A DNA stretch of 64,000 nt from Leishmania martiniquensis (Eukaryota > Euglenozoa > Kinetoplastea > Trypanosomatida > Trypanosomatidae): NCBI RefSeq assembly GCF_017916325.1, contig NC_090164.1:159001-223000 (forward strand). The letters are read 5' to 3'. The notes below the pieces were generated by a model. The model made no database searches. It saw only the letters and a program-made list of their open reading frames with translations, and had not been told where the DNA came from. Shown here one piece after another: positions 61,048-64,000 of this stretch. Position numbers and translations under genes: made by a program. How positions within the stretch are numbered: the stretch's first letter is position 1; every line of letters starts with the position of its first letter.

Positions 61048-63715
61048 CGTCGGGCGCAAGGCGTGTAACCGTTATCCCCTTGCCGCTATTATGGTTCCCA
61101 GCTAGGCGGTGTGAAGCCCTGCGATGGTCCGCTTACACGCTGGTTATTCGAGTGAAGAGGGAAGAGAGGGAGCGCCGAGGCAGGCATACACCGATGGGCA
61201 AGAGAGTCAAAGAATGGCGTGCGGGTGGCGACGTTCGCACCCTCAGGCACCCCTTCACGGGAGGCGGGGGCCTCCTCCCTCAAGCTTGAGTGCAGCGTTT
61301 CGGCACGCACTGAGAGCCACACGCTGAACTTTATCGCGTACGCAGTTTTTACTTCGTCGGTCTGCGAGAATGCGGTACGGCCAAGGAGAGAGAGAGAAGG
61401 GGGAGGGGGGCACAGCGAGGCGGCGATACCCTAAAGGCGTCAGTCTACCTACACATATATATATGTATATGTATACAAGTATATATGTGTTTATGTGCAG
61501 GATATGCGTGAATGTGCTACGCGTGACTGTCTCTCTGGTGCAGCTTTTGTGAAGAGGAATGAATCCAGTAGTGAGGGGGGGGCAGAGGAAGGGAGGAGAG
61601 AGAGAGAGGGTTGGCGGGGCCGAAAAGGGAGAGAAGAGCGTGTCTTTGCCTCTATGAGGAACTACAGTGGGCGCACTACGCGATGGTGCCTTTTTTGTGT
61701 GGGGGAGGGGGGCTGAAGAAAAAGAGCTGCAGGGTGAGCAAGGAGCCGGCCTGCGCTCACGCGTGGCCCTTTCACTGGTGTGCCGCACAATCCAAAGGCG
61801 CGAGTGGGAGGGGAAAGGGGGAACACGCCCCTTTCGATACTGACTTGGTTAGCGTTCGTCTTTTCTTTGTCCGTTGTGTGTTGTCTTACGGTTGTCTTTG
61901 CTTGACTCGGTCAGTTGAAGTGGTCGTTGTTGGATTTGCTTCCCTTTTTTTTTCGGAGTGGTTAGTGGGGGGAGGGAGGAGGGAAAATTTGCACCGACGC
62001 GAGCACACGAAAGAGAAGAGGTAAAACGAGGGAGGAGATGCGCTGGCGCCGCGCACCACCACAGTCGCTTCACAGCCTGATTGTGTGTGTGTGTGTGTGT
62101 AAGCGTGGAGCGGGGCGACTCTGCTGCTGTGCACCTCTCTGCAAGGTGATGGGTGTGCGCGAGTTCACATGGACGACTGTATTTGTCTGTCTATTGTGCT
62201 CCCTCCTGCAGCGAGGGCAAAAAGCATGAGAACACGAGCGGCAGCACATAGGAGGCGTGGAGAGGGGGTAGAGGAGGTGAAGAGGAGAGTGAAACACACG
62301 CACACGCATGCATGTCCGCCCACGTGCTCGAGTCTGCTTCCCTCTCTCCTCTGCTCGCTCGACGAGCCTGTCTGTGCCACCACAGCATACAAGGCATCTT
62401 CCATTCGTCGTCAGCACCATCCCCCCTCCCAGACACACACACACACACGCGCACTTACCTCACACCCCTCTCCATTCCCTCCCATAATTATGCCGCATCG
62501 CATTTTGCCTCGCCTCGCCCCCCTTTCGTACAGCCCTGCGTGTGTGTCGGTGTCGCGAAGGCGCAAAAGCCCGGACGAACTGAAAAAAAGGGAAAGGGCA
62601 GAAAAAGAGAGACCATAAAAGCAAAAGTGTGTTGGTGCCAGTATAGACACAGAGAGGCTGAGAGGGAGAGGGATACGGTAGGTGGCGGCTGATGCAGCTG
62701 GCAGAAGTGGCACACATGCACACAAGCAAGGTAAATATCAATACTAAGGAAAAGTTAATCATAATAACGAAATGCACGTCAAATATGTCCACGCAAGCGA
62801 ACAGCAGCGCGCAGGCATTCAGACAATGCAATCGAAATAGGGAAGAACTACGCACACAGCAGAGGGGGTGTGGGAGGGGAGGGGAGGTAAGAGGAAGAAG
62901 AGGGGCGATGCAGGCGCGAGACACGGCAGCAGCATCAGCAGCAGCGGATAAGCGCTTGGGTAGGAAAAGCTCCCAAGAGGAGCCTACCCTGTTCCTTTAT
63001 TCCCCCGCATATGCCATCCTTGTTGATGCCACGGATGTGCCCCTCCCTCCCTCCCCTTCCCCCCTCAAGTCTGGTGCGCGCTGATCATTGCGTACAGTCC
63101 CCGGGCGTATCGGCGCGCATATCCGCATGGAGCAGTGAGGACTCACTCAGCAGGGCAGACGCCAAACAAAAATCGAAGACGGAAGAGAAAAGAAGCGACA
63201 CGCACACACAAACACAACAACAACACACACGGCAGGGGAGAGAGAGGGTCCCTCTCTCGGCCCTCCTCTGTGCTCCTCTTTCTTCTTGTGCAGCTTTTCT
63301 TGACCTCTCTCTCTCTGCCTGCGTACGTGTTGTGCGTGTGCGCTGTTGTGTAGCGTCAGGGAAGAGGAGAGTGAAGGGGAGGGGGGGCTGCAAGCCATCA
63401 GCGAAGAGGGGCCCACGAAACAAGCAGAAGACGACGACGAAGAGGGGGAGTGCATGAGGTCAGTGTAGTGGAGGAGGAGAGTGAGGGCCACGATCGCGAC
63501 GATGAAAGGGCGTAACACTGAAGAGGAGGGCAACTATCAGCTTCTTGGCAGCGCGATGCTAGCGGGCAACACGAAAAGGGGAAAAAGGGGGTGTCACATG
63601 GAGAGAGGATAGAGGCTCGCCATGCACACGTCGAGCATTTAAAAGCAACAAAAGGCACGAGTGATGGAAAAGCACCGGGTGGCTGGAGAAGCGCTGACTC
63701 GGCATCACTGCCGCA
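61048..63715. other. Intergenic region, 2.7 kb
   Basis: Upstream region of the NUFIP1-like gene and the 3' UTR of the transporter. Contains a TA-rich tract (61457-61495), a (TG)n run at 62083-62100 and CA repeats near 62434-62450. A short AT-richer patch (about 62700-62830) stands out. No ORF has both an ATG and convincing composition. Confidence 0.6.
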
Positions 63716-64000
63716 CTACTTAAGTAGAAGAATGTCCTCCAGTGTCGGCTGGCTCACGCTGATGTACGTCGTCGCAGGGATGCCGCTCACGCTCCCCGTC
63801 TGCATCTGAGAGACAACAGTGCAGATGGAAGGGAGGTCGCTGTTCAGCACCAACTGCATCGAGCACGGGTGCACCTCCACCACCTCGCACCGCATCTCCT
63901 GCGGCGCAGTCGCCCCCGACGTGGCAGTGATGGCATCGAGCACGTAGTGGCGCACCCTCTCCACCAGATCTGCGTCCGTGCCTTGCAGCTGTACTGTAAT
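63716..64000 (-). CDS. ABCA-type ABC transporter, C-terminal fragment (5' end beyond window)
   Basis: The frame is open to the window edge with no start inside, so only the last 94 residues are present. The end matches the regulatory tail after the second nucleotide-binding domain of ABCA transporters. An FVRHYV-like helix (here VERVRHYVLDAI) and a hydrophobic, Leu-containing strand segment lead into YISVSQPTLEDILLL, the counterpart of the family's SVSQTTLEEVFL. ABCA transporters flip or export lipids, and in Leishmania some act in vesicle trafficking. The specific member cannot be assigned from this fragment. Confidence 0.8.
   Translation of the reverse strand: MTVQLQGTDADLVERVRHYVLDAITATSGATAPQEMRCEVVEVHPCSMQLVLNSDLPSICTVVSQMQTGSVSGIPATTYISVSQPTLEDILLLK

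Overview
The window looks like nuclear chromosomal DNA from a trypanosomatid of the Leishmania group (Leishmaniinae). The sequence is GC-rich. All convincing genes lie on the minus strand and are intronless. The gaps between them are full of polypurine runs on the plus strand, which are polypyrimidine runs on the coding strand, as expected for trans-splicing signals. The gaps are also rich in TG/CA, CAGA and TA microsatellites. The cofilin is of Leishmania type, and the gene order (cofilin, tandem exonucleases, XPB, NF-X1, ABCA) fits what I remember of Leishmania chromosome 29; that placement is recollection, not a search. The window appears to be one directional, polycistronically transcribed cluster read from high to low coordinates.

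Layout in transcription order, from 64000 down to 1. The window opens with the 3' end of an ABCA-type transporter (63716-64000). Next come a NUFIP1-like zinc-finger protein (59140-61047), an NF-X1-type zinc-finger protein with an N-terminal RING-like domain (55888-57618), an XPB-family helicase (51584-54907), a basic hypothetical protein (49276-50706) and an ankyrin-repeat protein (45572-48109). Three ERI-1/3'hExo-like DEDDh exonucleases follow at 43216-44433, 37402-40548 and 34502-36010. A small gene that looks frameshifted (41450-41997) lies between the first and second. Then come a giant 3011-residue low-complexity protein (24356-33391), a hypothetical protein (21877-23214), ADF/cofilin (20642-21061), a 1313-residue F-box/TPR-like protein (10477-14418), a probable mitochondrial membrane protein (3851-4945) and an arginine-rich hypothetical protein (1342-2337).

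Two large regions, 4946-10476 and 14419-20641, lack any long gene. They contain strong predicted splice-acceptor signatures and a few short ORFs (9813-10001, 18849-19106, 7146-7328, plus 828-944 near the window start) that may be small proteins. These calls are tentative.

Functionally the cluster leans towards nucleic-acid metabolism: XPB (transcription/repair), NUFIP1-like (snoRNP assembly), NF-X1-like and three RNA exonucleases. Genes in a kinetoplastid polycistron need not share a pathway, so this is only suggestive. The most unusual feature is the tandem trio of ERI-1-like exonucleases. Each keeps its catalytic residues, but the three carry very different N-terminal extensions, and one has a predicted C-terminal membrane segment.
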